Made by a program: the position numbers and the translations under genes. A stretch of DNA of 48,426 nt from Micrococcales bacterium (GTDB lineage Bacteria; Actinomycetota; Actinomycetes; Actinomycetales; Cellulomonadaceae). The stretch spans positions 1 to 48,426 of the forward strand of contig WRMB01000028.1 of the NCBI GenBank assembly GCA_009777345.1. The letters are read 5' to 3'. The first letter of the stretch is position 1; the number at the start of each line of letters is the position of its first letter. Below the pieces are notes generated by a model. That model was not told the DNA's origin. It was given only the letters and a program-made list of their open reading frames with translations, and did no database searches. Positions 24,140-32,586 of the stretch are shown here, one piece after another.

Positions 24140-24874
24140 TCATGACGACCAGCCGCCGAACAGCTCGGAGGCGCACCAGACCACCCCGACGGCACAGGCC
24201 GCGCTGAGCAGCAACCACACCACCAGGGCGACCCGGGCGGTGCGGCGGCTGGCCGCGGCGACGGACGGCAGGGGGGCCGTCCCGCGCAGCGCTGTCGGGC
24301 CTTCCACGACCTGCAACGGTGGGCCCGGGGGCAGGGGAATCGCGCGGGGCGTGTACCGGGGGCGTTCCTCGGGGAGCGACAGCGGGGGTTTCGGCACGCC
24401 CGCCAGGCCGCCCGGGCCGCGCAGCACCGGATCGGCCATCGCGACCCCGGACGGTCTGCCACGCCGGACCATCACGGTGCCGTCCGGGTCCGCCGGGTGC
24501 ACCACCACAGTGCCATCAGTCGGCGGACCCGACTGACGAGCCACCATCACCGTGGCGTCGGTCGGCGGGTCCGAGCGACGCGACACCATCACCGTGGCGT
24601 CGGTCGGCGGGTCCGACTGCCGAGCCACCATCACCGTGGCGTCGGTCGGCGGGTCCGAGCGACGCGACACCATCACCGTGCGGTCGGCGAGGGTGTCGTC
24701 GTCCGGGTCTTCGAGCGGCGCAGTGTCGCGTGGGGGCTTCGGCGGCGGTCCGGCTCGGAGCACCGTCGCGGTACCGGCGGGCGGGCTCGTCCGACGCGAG
24801 ACCATCACCGTACGGTCAGCAAGGGTGTCGTCGTCCGGGTCTTCGAGCGGCAGGGTGTCACGGCCGTGGTTCAT
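24140..24874 (-). CDS. Tail-anchored protein with Thr-Val repeats
   Basis: A 244-residue protein. The N-terminal 130 residues carry seven copies of a short motif, D-x-T-V-M/V-V followed by basic residues (DRTVMVSRR, DATVMVARQ, DGTVMVRR). An acidic spacer, PLEDPDDDTLADR, occurs twice. A Pro-rich middle leads to one C-terminal membrane helix (VALVVWLLLSAACAVGVVW) with almost nothing after it. No enzyme domain is visible. The Thr residues in an Asp/acidic context look like substrates of the operon's kinase and ligands for its FHA proteins (inference). ATG 24874 overlaps the PP2C stop (ATGA). Confidence 0.75.
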   Translation of the reverse strand: MNHGRDTLPLEDPDDDTLADRTVMVSRRTSPPAGTATVLRAGPPPKPPRDTAPLEDPDDDTLADRTVMVSRRSDPPTDATVMVARQSDPPTDATVMVSRRSDPPTDATVMVARQSGPPTDGTVVVHPADPDGTVMVRRGRPSGVAMADPVLRGPGGLAGVPKPPLSLPEERPRYTPRAIPLPPGPPLQVVEGPTALRGTAPLPSVAAASRRTARVALVVWLLLSAACAVGVVWCASELFGGWSS

Positions 24875-25776
24875 CGTCGCACCTGGATCGTGTCGTCGAT
24901 CGTGTCGTCGAAGGTGTCGTAGATATCGTCGATATCGTCCATCACCGCGTCGGCGCGGCGCGGCCGTACCGGGGTCACCGAGTCGGCCAGGTCGGTATCG
25001 GTGTCGATGCTGGTGTCCCCCGCGACCAGCCCGCCGGAGCGCACGTCGACGACGAGGACGGTGATGTTGTCGCGCCCGCCGGCCTGGTTGGCCAGCGTCA
25101 CCAGGGTGTCGGCCGCCGAGCGCGGCGTGCCGGACAGGGTCAGCGCGGCCCGGATCGACTCGTCGGCCAGCTCGCGGTACAGGCCGTCGGAGCACACCAG
25201 CAGCCGTTCGCCGCTGACCACCGGCATCAGCCAGGAGTCGGCGGTGGAGTCGGCAGCACCGAGCGCCCGGGTGATGACGTTGGACTCGGAGAAGGTGGCG
25301 AGGTCCTCGGGGGCCAGCAGCTGCGCGTCGAGCATCTCCTGGGCCAGGGAGTGGTCGACGGTGACCTGCTCCAGCGTCCCGCCCATGTGCCGGTACACCC
25401 GGGAGTCGCCGACGTTGAGCACCAGCCAGTGCGGGGCGCCGAGATGCTCGACCAGGACCACCCCGGTCACCGTGGAACCGGCGCCGCGCCGGGTACCGGC
25501 CGCTACCTGCTGCACCGCCTGGTTCGCGGCCTCCAGCGCGGTGCGGACCACGTCCAGGGTCGCCAGTCCCGCCCCGGTGAGGCACTGCGCGAACGCGCCG
25601 ACCGCCGCGGCCGAGGCCCGGTCGCCCGCCTCGTACCCGCCCATCCCGTCGGCGACGACGAAGACCGGCGCGGCGGCCAGCACGGAGTCCTCGTTCACCG
25701 GTCGCACCCGGCCCGGGTCCGAGGCTGCGGCCCAGGCCACCTCGACTCCCGCCAGCACCGCCGTCTGGTCGCTCAT
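24871..25776 (-). CDS. PP2C-family protein phosphatase
   Basis: A 301-residue protein with the full PP2C motif set: NEDSVLAAAPVFVVADGMGG (metal-binding Asp), GSTVTGVVLVEH, LNVGDSRVYR, LVCSDGLYREL and GGRDNITVLVVDV. It removes phosphate from Ser/Thr and is the natural opponent of the kinase at the head of the operon. The C-terminal tail ends DDIYDTFDDTIDDTIQVRR, so it carries the same D-x-T-h-x-V-R-R pattern as its neighbours. It is cytosolic, with no membrane helix. It overlaps both flanking genes by ATGA. Confidence 0.93.
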   Translation of the reverse strand: MSDQTAVLAGVEVAWAAASDPGRVRPVNEDSVLAAAPVFVVADGMGGYEAGDRASAAAVGAFAQCLTGAGLATLDVVRTALEAANQAVQQVAAGTRRGAGSTVTGVVLVEHLGAPHWLVLNVGDSRVYRHMGGTLEQVTVDHSLAQEMLDAQLLAPEDLATFSESNVITRALGAADSTADSWLMPVVSGERLLVCSDGLYRELADESIRAALTLSGTPRSAADTLVTLANQAGGRDNITVLVVDVRSGGLVAGDTSIDTDTDLADSVTPVRPRRADAVMDDIDDIYDTFDDTIDDTIQVRR

Positions 25777-27680
25777 GAGGGCCCGCCCGGGGTCAGTCGC
25801 ATCCCCACGGCCCCGAGCACCAGACGGCCGTAGACCGGCGCGGCCTTGCCCGGTTCGACGTCGACCTCCTCACCGTCGGCGTCCGTGGTGACCACGCCGT
25901 TGGTCGAGCCCATGTCGACGACCCGCCAGACGTCGTCGACCAGGTCGAGCCGGGCGTGGGTCTTGGAGATCGTCCGTCCGTCGTCCGTGATGGTCAGCAC
26001 CTGGACGCCGAGGTCCACCGACTCCGGGCGGCGGCCGATGACGACCGACCGCGACCGGACGACGAAGGTCCGGCCGTCGTCGAGGCTCAGCACCCACGGC
26101 TGGAAGGTGGGGCGTCGCACCACCACGGTGCCGTCGACCTCGTCGTCCGAGAGCGGGATCACCATGGTCTGCTGGGCGTCGGACGACGACCCGACGAGGG
26201 TCAGCGGCGCTGGGGCTGGGGCCGGGGCCGCCGACACGGCCGGGAGCGACGTGGCCGGGAGCGACGCGACAGGTGCCGGTGCTGGGGGCGGCGCCAGGAC
26301 GACGGGCGGCAGCGGCCCCGGCCCGACCGCTGGCTGGTCGACACCGGGTGGCGGTCCGGGCAGCCCCCCAGGGGGCGGCACCCCGGTGCTCGGCGCGGGA
26401 GCCAGCGGCACGGGGTCGGGCACCAGGGAGACGGGCGGCACGGCCGGGGCCGACGCGGCGAACCTCGGGTCCGGCACCGGGACAGCCGACTCCCACCCGA
26501 GACCCTGGGCCGCCGAAGCGGGTGCCGCGGCGAACGGGTCCGGCTGGACCAGGACCGGTTCTGACGGGGCAGACAGGTCCGGCTGGCCGAACGACGCCAG
26601 GTCGACGGGCTGCGGCGCGTACGGTGCCGGACCAGGCTGCGGCACGTACGGTGCCTGACCAGGCTGCGACACGTACGGCGCCTGACCAGGCTGCGACACG
26701 TACGGCGCCTGACCAGGCTGCGACACGTACGGTGCCTGACCAGGCTGCGACACGTACGGTGCCTGACCAGGCTGCGGCACGTACGGTGCCTGACCAGGCT
26801 GCGGCGCTGGGACGCTCTGGCCGACGGGCCCCGACGGGTCGGACAGCTGCGGCCAGAGCGGCGGTTCCTGCGACCAGGGCTGACCCGACTGACCGAGCAT
26901 CACGGGCTCGCCGGGCGCGACCGGCAGACCAGAGCCTGGCGGTCCTGGAACGGGCTGACCTGGCATGACGAGCTGGTCGAACGCCGCAGGCTGGCCCGGC
27001 CCGACCGGCTGACCCGGCCCGACGGGCTGACCTGGCTGGACAGGCTGACCGAATACCGGGGGCTGACCTGGAGCAGGGGCGGGCATCTGCCCCGGCACCG
27101 GCGTCTGGAGAACCGGCGGCAGGCCCCCCTGGCCCGCGGCTGGCTGCCCGAATCCCGAGAAGTCACCCGGTGCCGCGGGCGCCCACGGCTGGCCCGATAC
27201 CGGGGGGGCCGTCGTGGTCAGCGGCGCACCCGCCCACACCGGCACCGACTCGGGCGACGCCAACGGCCCCCGGCCCGCGCTCGGGGCCGTGGTCGGGGCC
27301 ATCCGTTGCGGTTCGAAGTCCGGCTGGTCAGACCCCCAGCCCAGCAGGGAGGCCCATACCGGCGGCAGCACCACCGCCAGCACGGTGTACCCGGCGCCGC
27401 GTCCGAACGACTCGTTGATCCGGTGCAGGGTCAGGGCCCAGACCCAGAGCCCGTAGAACGGGACGACCAGCACGATCACGATGTGCCAGGCCGGTCGGCC
27501 GACGCGTTCCAGCAGCTCCATCTGGCTGACGACCGGCACCCACGCCTTCCACTTCGGCGCGCCTATCTTGGCGAAGAGAGCAGCCAGCGCCGCGGCGTAC
27601 CAGCAGTACACCGCGACCCCGAACAGCGAGTACACCAGGCTCACGACCGTCGCCATCGCTGCTGCCCCGTTCCCCGTCAT
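25773..27680 (-). CDS. DUF5684 membrane / FHA-domain protein
   Basis: A 635-residue protein. The N-terminus is a DUF5684-like membrane domain (FAKIGAPKWKAWVPV, GRPAWHIVIVLVVPFYGLW, SFGRGAGYTVLAVVLPP). Then comes about 350 residues of Pro/Gln/Gly-rich linker with seven nine-residue repeats, PGQAPYVSQ. A DGTVVVRR motif precedes the C-terminal FHA domain (VVIGRRPESVDL, SKTHARLDLVDDVWRVVDMG, STNG). FHA domains bind phosphothreonine, so this protein probably brings a phosphorylated partner to the membrane. ATG 27680 is preceded by GAAGGAG and overlaps the transglutaminase-like stop; the stop overlaps PP2C. Confidence 0.85.
   Translation of the reverse strand: MTGNGAAAMATVVSLVYSLFGVAVYCWYAAALAALFAKIGAPKWKAWVPVVSQMELLERVGRPAWHIVIVLVVPFYGLWVWALTLHRINESFGRGAGYTVLAVVLPPVWASLLGWGSDQPDFEPQRMAPTTAPSAGRGPLASPESVPVWAGAPLTTTAPPVSGQPWAPAAPGDFSGFGQPAAGQGGLPPVLQTPVPGQMPAPAPGQPPVFGQPVQPGQPVGPGQPVGPGQPAAFDQLVMPGQPVPGPPGSGLPVAPGEPVMLGQSGQPWSQEPPLWPQLSDPSGPVGQSVPAPQPGQAPYVPQPGQAPYVSQPGQAPYVSQPGQAPYVSQPGQAPYVSQPGQAPYVPQPGPAPYAPQPVDLASFGQPDLSAPSEPVLVQPDPFAAAPASAAQGLGWESAVPVPDPRFAASAPAVPPVSLVPDPVPLAPAPSTGVPPPGGLPGPPPGVDQPAVGPGPLPPVVLAPPPAPAPVASLPATSLPAVSAAPAPAPAPLTLVGSSSDAQQTMVIPLSDDEVDGTVVVRRPTFQPWVLSLDDGRTFVVRSRSVVIGRRPESVDLGVQVLTITDDGRTISKTHARLDLVDDVWRVVDMGSTNGVVTTDADGEEVDVEPGKAAPVYGRLVLGAVGMRLTPGGPS
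26611..26800. repeat. 27-bp tandem repeat, seven units
   Basis: Seven near-identical 27-bp units inside the DUF5684-FHA gene encode PGQAPYVSQ or PGQAPYVPQ. The units vary mainly at third positions and at the Ser/Pro codon. In-frame tandem repeats such as this often change in copy number between strains. Confidence 0.85.
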
Positions 27681-30172
27681 CGTGGAGACTCCTTCTCGCG
27701 CGCGGACGTCGTGGACTTCGCACCTCTGGACCCGGACGAGCCCGAAGAGGTCAGTGCATGCAGTATCGACCGTGGTCGCAACCACGCCCAAACTCGTTCC
27801 TTGGCCGAACGGCTGTCGCGCACCTCGGCCAGGTCCCGCTCGATGATCGCCCAGGCGTCGTCGCTGACCGTGGCCGTGGCCGGCACCGACCCGAACACGG
27901 CGGTGTCGACCAGCGTGGCCAGGGCGCTCACCCCCGGTCGGCCGCTGGCGCTGGCGGCCTCGCGCCGGGTCGGCCCGACCAGCGGCACGCCCAGGTCCAG
28001 GCAACGGTCGGACAGCTCGGCCCAGGCGCCGACCGCCGCGACCTCGGGCACTGCCGCCCGGCGCCGCCGCCGTCGCCGCAGCCCCTTGACCGCGGGGACG
28101 ACGACGAGGAACGGGATCAGGGCGAACACCGCCAGGCCCAGCGACAGCCCGACCGTCCGCGCCACGCGCACCCACCCGGCAGGCTCCTGGGCGCTGTCGT
28201 CGTCGTTCGCGTCGGCCTGGGTGTTGGAGTCCTGGGCGGTGTCCGGCGGCTGGACCACGTCGAGGTAGGGCTCGCGCACCTGGGTCGGGTTCGACGGGGG
28301 TTCCTCGCCCTGGACCACCGGCTGCGGCGGGTCGGCCGTCTGCGGGTCGACGTCGAAGGTCACCCACGACCCGCCCGCCGAGCGGACCTCGACCCAGGCG
28401 GCCAGGTCGGCACCGGTGCACACCGCGTCGCAGGTCGGCAGGGTCGGGTCCGACGAGGTCAGCCGCACCCCGAGGACCACCCGCGACTCGTACCCCAGGT
28501 ACCGGGCCAGCAGCGCGACGGCGGTGGCGAACTGCTCGCCGTCGCCGACGGCGGCCACCAGGTCAGAGGCGGAGGCCGACGCCCCGACGGCCTGCTCCTG
28601 GTCGTTGAGCTGGGTGAACAGGCTTTCGACCCGGAGGGTGGAGTGCCCGGCGTAGGCCGCGACGAAGGCGAACCCGGGCGCTTCGGCCTCCGTCCAGGCG
28701 GCGGCGTCGGCGGCGTCCAACCAGTGGCTGAGGTAGCCGCGGGCACGCAGCCGGTCGACCAGCTCGGCGAAGCCCTCGGCCGTGCGCGGCCGACCCTGGG
28801 CCTTCACCCAGGCCACCATCTGCGGATAGCTCTCGCCGCTGATCAGCGCGGTGTCGGCTGGCGCGCCGAGCCGCCCGACCGGCGGAGCCGACGATCTCAC
28901 CCGGTAGCCGTCACCGGGCCGCAGCCCGGTCTGGCCCACCCCGGTGGTCGCCACGTCGAGCGCGGCCGACGCCCACGGGGAGACGTAGAACGCTCCGGCC
29001 AGCCGGTCGGCCCGGGGTCCGGTGAACACCGGGGCGCCGACGATCCCGACGGGCACCGGCATCCAGATCCCGGTCGCCAGGTCGCCCATCGTCACGGTCG
29101 TCTGGCTGGCACCGCCGCGGCCCGTGCGCGGCAGTCGCAGGAACCGGCGGTCGTCGCCGCTGGTCGAAGTGGTGAAGTGCTGACCGTCGTAGGCGTCCAG
29201 CACCGCGATGCGCAGCCGGTCCACCGGTCTACCGCTCACCTGGACGGTGAACAGCTCGGTGGTGGCCGCCGACCCGGCGAACGCCGCCCGGTACCCGTCC
29301 AGAGGACTGGGTTCGGCCTGCACCGCCAGGACAGGTTCCACCCCGTCGCGCACGGTGCTCCGGTCGGACGCGCTGGACACCGCCGGGGTGACCAGCACCG
29401 CCGCCACCAGCGCCAGCGTGCACAGCACCGCACCGGCGGCCACCGGCACCACCGCGGCCAGCCCGGCCCGGCGCACCCGGCGCCCCGTGCCCGTGCCCGA
29501 ACCGGCGGCCAGCGCCCGCGCCCGGCGCAGCCTGGCCCGGGACACCAACCAGACCACGGTGACCGCGACCAGCGCCGCGCCCGGCCCGGTGAACTGCACG
29601 TCCGGCACCTGCAGCGGGCCCAGCCGCCAGGTCGGGCTGGGGGTGACCGGGGCCAGCACGGCGGCCAGCCCGGCCAGGGCACCGAGCACCGGCACCGCCA
29701 AGGCCGCCCGACGGTCGGCCCGGACCGCCAGCAGCGTGGCGACCAGGCACGCGACCAGGGTCGCGGCCAGCCACGGCGCCAACGACGCGCGGTAGTCGGC
29801 CACCGGCAGGCGCAGCGTCAGCAGCTGCCGCCACCCCACGACGACCCCGGCCAGCGCCTCGCTCACCCCCTGGAGCGCGGCGGCCGGGGACGCGGCCCGG
29901 TACGGCACCGCGACCGGCACCGACACCGCGGCGTAGACGACGACGGCCACCAGGGCGGTCGCCCAGCCGTTCCACCTGAACCGGCGGGCCGCCAGCCCCA
30001 GCCCGATACCCAGACCAGCCCCCACCCCGGCGACGAGCACCAGCCGCTGGGTCTGGTACACCGGCCAGACCAGCACCGTGGCCAGGGTGACCGCCACCAG
30101 CACATAGGTCACCCCGACCCCGGCCACGGCCAGGTCGCCGCGCCGTCGTCGGTTCGGGCTGGCGGCTTTCAC
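27677..30172 (-). CDS. Transglutaminase-like membrane protein, catalytic residues missing
   Basis: An 831-residue protein with about six N-terminal membrane segments, a DUF3488-type region, a periplasmic transglutaminase-like domain, another membrane helix near residue 675 and a cytoplasmic tail. The core motif aligns as VGDGEQFATAVALLARYLG, where the usual Cys (G-x-C-x-x-F) is Gly (about residue 542). The usual His-Ala-Trp-Val reads AAWVEV (about residue 590). The Asp in WVTFDVDP is kept. It is probably non-enzymatic, as in other actinobacterial members I recall. It corresponds to the tgm gene of the PFNA cluster. The GTG start at 30172 overlaps the DUF58 gene. Confidence 0.85.
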   Translation of the reverse strand: MKAASPNRRRRGDLAVAGVGVTYVLVAVTLATVLVWPVYQTQRLVLVAGVGAGLGIGLGLAARRFRWNGWATALVAVVVYAAVSVPVAVPYRAASPAAALQGVSEALAGVVVGWRQLLTLRLPVADYRASLAPWLAATLVACLVATLLAVRADRRAALAVPVLGALAGLAAVLAPVTPSPTWRLGPLQVPDVQFTGPGAALVAVTVVWLVSRARLRRARALAAGSGTGTGRRVRRAGLAAVVPVAAGAVLCTLALVAAVLVTPAVSSASDRSTVRDGVEPVLAVQAEPSPLDGYRAAFAGSAATTELFTVQVSGRPVDRLRIAVLDAYDGQHFTTSTSGDDRRFLRLPRTGRGGASQTTVTMGDLATGIWMPVPVGIVGAPVFTGPRADRLAGAFYVSPWASAALDVATTGVGQTGLRPGDGYRVRSSAPPVGRLGAPADTALISGESYPQMVAWVKAQGRPRTAEGFAELVDRLRARGYLSHWLDAADAAAWTEAEAPGFAFVAAYAGHSTLRVESLFTQLNDQEQAVGASASASDLVAAVGDGEQFATAVALLARYLGYESRVVLGVRLTSSDPTLPTCDAVCTGADLAAWVEVRSAGGSWVTFDVDPQTADPPQPVVQGEEPPSNPTQVREPYLDVVQPPDTAQDSNTQADANDDDSAQEPAGWVRVARTVGLSLGLAVFALIPFLVVVPAVKGLRRRRRRRAAVPEVAAVGAWAELSDRCLDLGVPLVGPTRREAASASGRPGVSALATLVDTAVFGSVPATATVSDDAWAIIERDLAEVRDSRSAKERVWAWLRPRSILHALTSSGSSGSRGAKSTTSAREKESPR

Positions 30173-31578
30173 GATGTCAGGGCCCCCCTCGCCAGCAGCC
30201 GACCCAGGTCGCCCAGCGCGCCGACGGTGATCACCGTCGTCGCCCGGTTCTGCCGCACCGACGGGTTGCCGTCCACCTCGCAGCGGACCACCACGGCCCG
30301 CGTGCTCTGGGGCAGCGCCGCGCAGGCCGAGGCGAGCCGACCCAGGTCCGGCTGGGAACCGGTGACCACGAACGCCATCGTCATACCGGGCGCGGACTGC
30401 CCGGCCAGCGTCGTGAGGTCCTCCAGCCGGGTGGCCTGGGGGGTGGCCTGCAGCTCGCAGGTCGAGTCGAGCAGCGCCCGGGCGGAGACCACGGGCAGCG
30501 AGCGCAGCGATACCGTCGCGGTGCGCACCAGGCGCGGCGGTTCGCCGCTGGTCGCCACGTACATGTCCCGGCCGTCGCGGATACCCTGCGCGGCCAGCGA
30601 GGCGGTGACGCTGATCGCCAGCTCCAGCTCGTCGTCGTCGAGGTAGTCGCCGTCGGCCAGACCCAGCAGCACCGCCAGGCGGGACCGGCGCGACTCCTCG
30701 TACTCGCGCACCATCAGGCGCCCCACCTTCGCGGTGGACCGCCAGTGGACGTGACGCAGCGAGTCTCCCGGGACGTACTCCCGGATAGCGTGGAAGGCCA
30801 GGTCGGCGGGCACCACGGTCTCGGACGGCAGCCCCTCCAGGTCGTGGATCTCCCCCACCGACGTGGCAGGCAGGCCGACGGTGACCGGGTGGACGAAGAT
30901 CGTCTGGCAGTCCGGCCAGCTGACCTCCCGGCGCAGGAACCCGACCGGGTCCGACCGGGCCAGCGTCATCGGGCCCACGTCGATGATGCCGCGGTGCAGC
31001 GCCGCGATCCGCAGCGGTTCGGTGTGCCGCCCGCCCGGGCCCATGAACGGCAGGCTGGCCTCGACCAGGCCCTCGCCGACGGGCACGTCGATCACCGCGG
31101 GCAGCGCCGGACGACGGCTGGCGTTGACCACCTCGACCGCGCCGTCCACCTCCGTGCCGACGACCACCCGCTCACGCTCCAGCCGCAGCGTCACCTCGAA
31201 GTCGTGCCCGCCGAACAGGAACGGCACCGAGCCGACGAGCAGCACCAGACCGCCGACCAGCAGGAACCAGCCCAGCGCCCAGCCCGCGACCGGCCCGACG
31301 ACCAGGCCGACCCCGACGCTGGCCACGACCATCCAGCCCGCCGCGGTCAGCGTCTCGCGCACCCGGCGGTACACGGCCCGCCACCGGGCGCCCAGCACCG
31401 CCGCGAGGCGCCGCAGGTCGAACCTCAGCGTCGCGACCCAGCCCGTCTGGGAGCCCAGCACCCGGGAGACCGTGGACGTGCGGGTGCGCGTCGCGGTACT
31501 GGTGTCCGTCCAGGAGGAGTCCGACCCGGAGGCGGACGTGGACTGGGGCGTGGACGGGTCGGGGCGGTCTGCTCTCAT
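30169..31578 (-). CDS. DUF58 domain protein
   Basis: A 469-residue protein. The Ser/Thr-rich N-terminus (about 45 residues, TSTATRTRTSTVSRV) is cytoplasmic. Two membrane helices follow (WMVVASVGVGLVVGPVAGWA, FLLVGGLVLLVGSVPFL), then a beta-rich region and the DUF58 signature YVPGDSLRHVHWRSTAKVG. DUF58 proteins sit next to MoxR ATPases in assembly or activation modules, sometimes adapting a von Willebrand A-like fold. The N-terminal Thr cluster could be a phosphorylation target. ATGA overlap with moxR. Confidence 0.9.
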   Translation of the reverse strand: MRADRPDPSTPQSTSASGSDSSWTDTSTATRTRTSTVSRVLGSQTGWVATLRFDLRRLAAVLGARWRAVYRRVRETLTAAGWMVVASVGVGLVVGPVAGWALGWFLLVGGLVLLVGSVPFLFGGHDFEVTLRLERERVVVGTEVDGAVEVVNASRRPALPAVIDVPVGEGLVEASLPFMGPGGRHTEPLRIAALHRGIIDVGPMTLARSDPVGFLRREVSWPDCQTIFVHPVTVGLPATSVGEIHDLEGLPSETVVPADLAFHAIREYVPGDSLRHVHWRSTAKVGRLMVREYEESRRSRLAVLLGLADGDYLDDDELELAISVTASLAAQGIRDGRDMYVATSGEPPRLVRTATVSLRSLPVVSARALLDSTCELQATPQATRLEDLTTLAGQSAPGMTMAFVVTGSQPDLGRLASACAALPQSTRAVVVRCEVDGNPSVRQNRATTVITVGALGDLGRLLARGALTS

Positions 31579-32546
31579 CGCACCTCGACGCCGTTCTCTG
31601 TCGGAACCGGCACGTCGAGCAGGATCTGCGCGAGCACCGCGCTGGCGGTCACCCCGTCGAACTCGGCCTCCGGCTCCAGCACCAGACGGTGCGCGAAGGC
31701 CGGTTCGACCAGGTCGCGGATGTCGTCGGGCACGACGAACCCGCGCCCGTGCGCCGCCGCCCAGGTGGCGACCAGCTTGGACAGCGCCATCGCGCCGCGC
31801 ACCGACACGCCCAGCCGCACCTCGGTGGCAGCCCGGGTGGCGTTGACGATCCGGACCAGGTAGTCCACCAGCAGCGGGTTGATGAACACGGTGCGGGCGA
31901 TATCGCCCATGGTGACCAGCATCGGCGCCTCGATCACCGCGGGCACCGGCCCGCGCGGGTTCGCCAGCCCCGAGATGATGCGCACCGTGGAGGCGTCGTC
32001 GGGGTAGCCGATCGAGGTGCGGATCATGAACCGGTCCAGCTGGGCCTCCGGCAGCCGGTAGGTACCCGCCTGCTCGATCGGGTTCTGGGTGGCCAGCACC
32101 AGGAACGGCTTGCCCACCGGCCGGGTGACCCCGTCCACGGTGACGTTGCCCTCCTCCATGACCTCCAGCAGCGCCGACTGGGTCTTGGGGCTGGCCCGGT
32201 TGATCTCGTCGGCCAGCAGCACGTTGGCGAACACCGGCCCGGCGTGGAACTCGAAGTCGCCCCGCTTCTGGTCGTAGACGCTGATCCCGGTCACGTCCCC
32301 GGGCAGCAGGTCCGGGGTGAACTGGATACGGCTGGACGTGCCGTGGATGGTCTGCGCGATGGTCCGGGCCAGGGCCGTCTTACCGGTACCGGGGTAGTCC
32401 TCCAGCAGCACGTGCCCGCCGGAGACGGCCGTGGCCAGCACCAGCTCGATGACGTGCCGCTTGCCCAGCAACGCCAGCTCGACGTTGTCGGCCAGGGTCG
32501 AGAACGTCTCGGCGAACCACGCCGTCTGTTCCTGTGAGATGGTCAT
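31575..32546 (-). CDS. MoxR-family AAA+ ATPase
   Basis: A 323-residue protein. Walker A is LLEDYPGTGKTALA, Walker B is VLLADEINRASP, sensor 1 is LVLATQNPIEQAGTYRLPEA, and the arginine region is LDRFMIRTSIGYP: canonical MoxR. MoxR ATPases act as chaperones that mature partner proteins, usually encoded next to DUF58 and von Willebrand A genes. It follows the giant Ig/FN3 gene by 40 bp and overlaps the DUF58 gene, matching aaa-atp in the PFNA order. Confidence 0.95.
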   Translation of the reverse strand: MTISQEQTAWFAETFSTLADNVELALLGKRHVIELVLATAVSGGHVLLEDYPGTGKTALARTIAQTIHGTSSRIQFTPDLLPGDVTGISVYDQKRGDFEFHAGPVFANVLLADEINRASPKTQSALLEVMEEGNVTVDGVTRPVGKPFLVLATQNPIEQAGTYRLPEAQLDRFMIRTSIGYPDDASTVRIISGLANPRGPVPAVIEAPMLVTMGDIARTVFINPLLVDYLVRIVNATRAATEVRLGVSVRGAMALSKLVATWAAAHGRGFVVPDDIRDLVEPAFAHRLVLEPEAEFDGVTASAVLAQILLDVPVPTENGVEVR

Positions 32547-32586
32547 ACGCCGCCCTTCCGATGAGCGTCCGCGCCTGGTGAGCCGG

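Noticed and set aside
26611..26800. CRISPR-like regular repeats
   Set aside because: The 27-bp units are contiguous, without spacers, and encode PGQAPYVSQ in frame.
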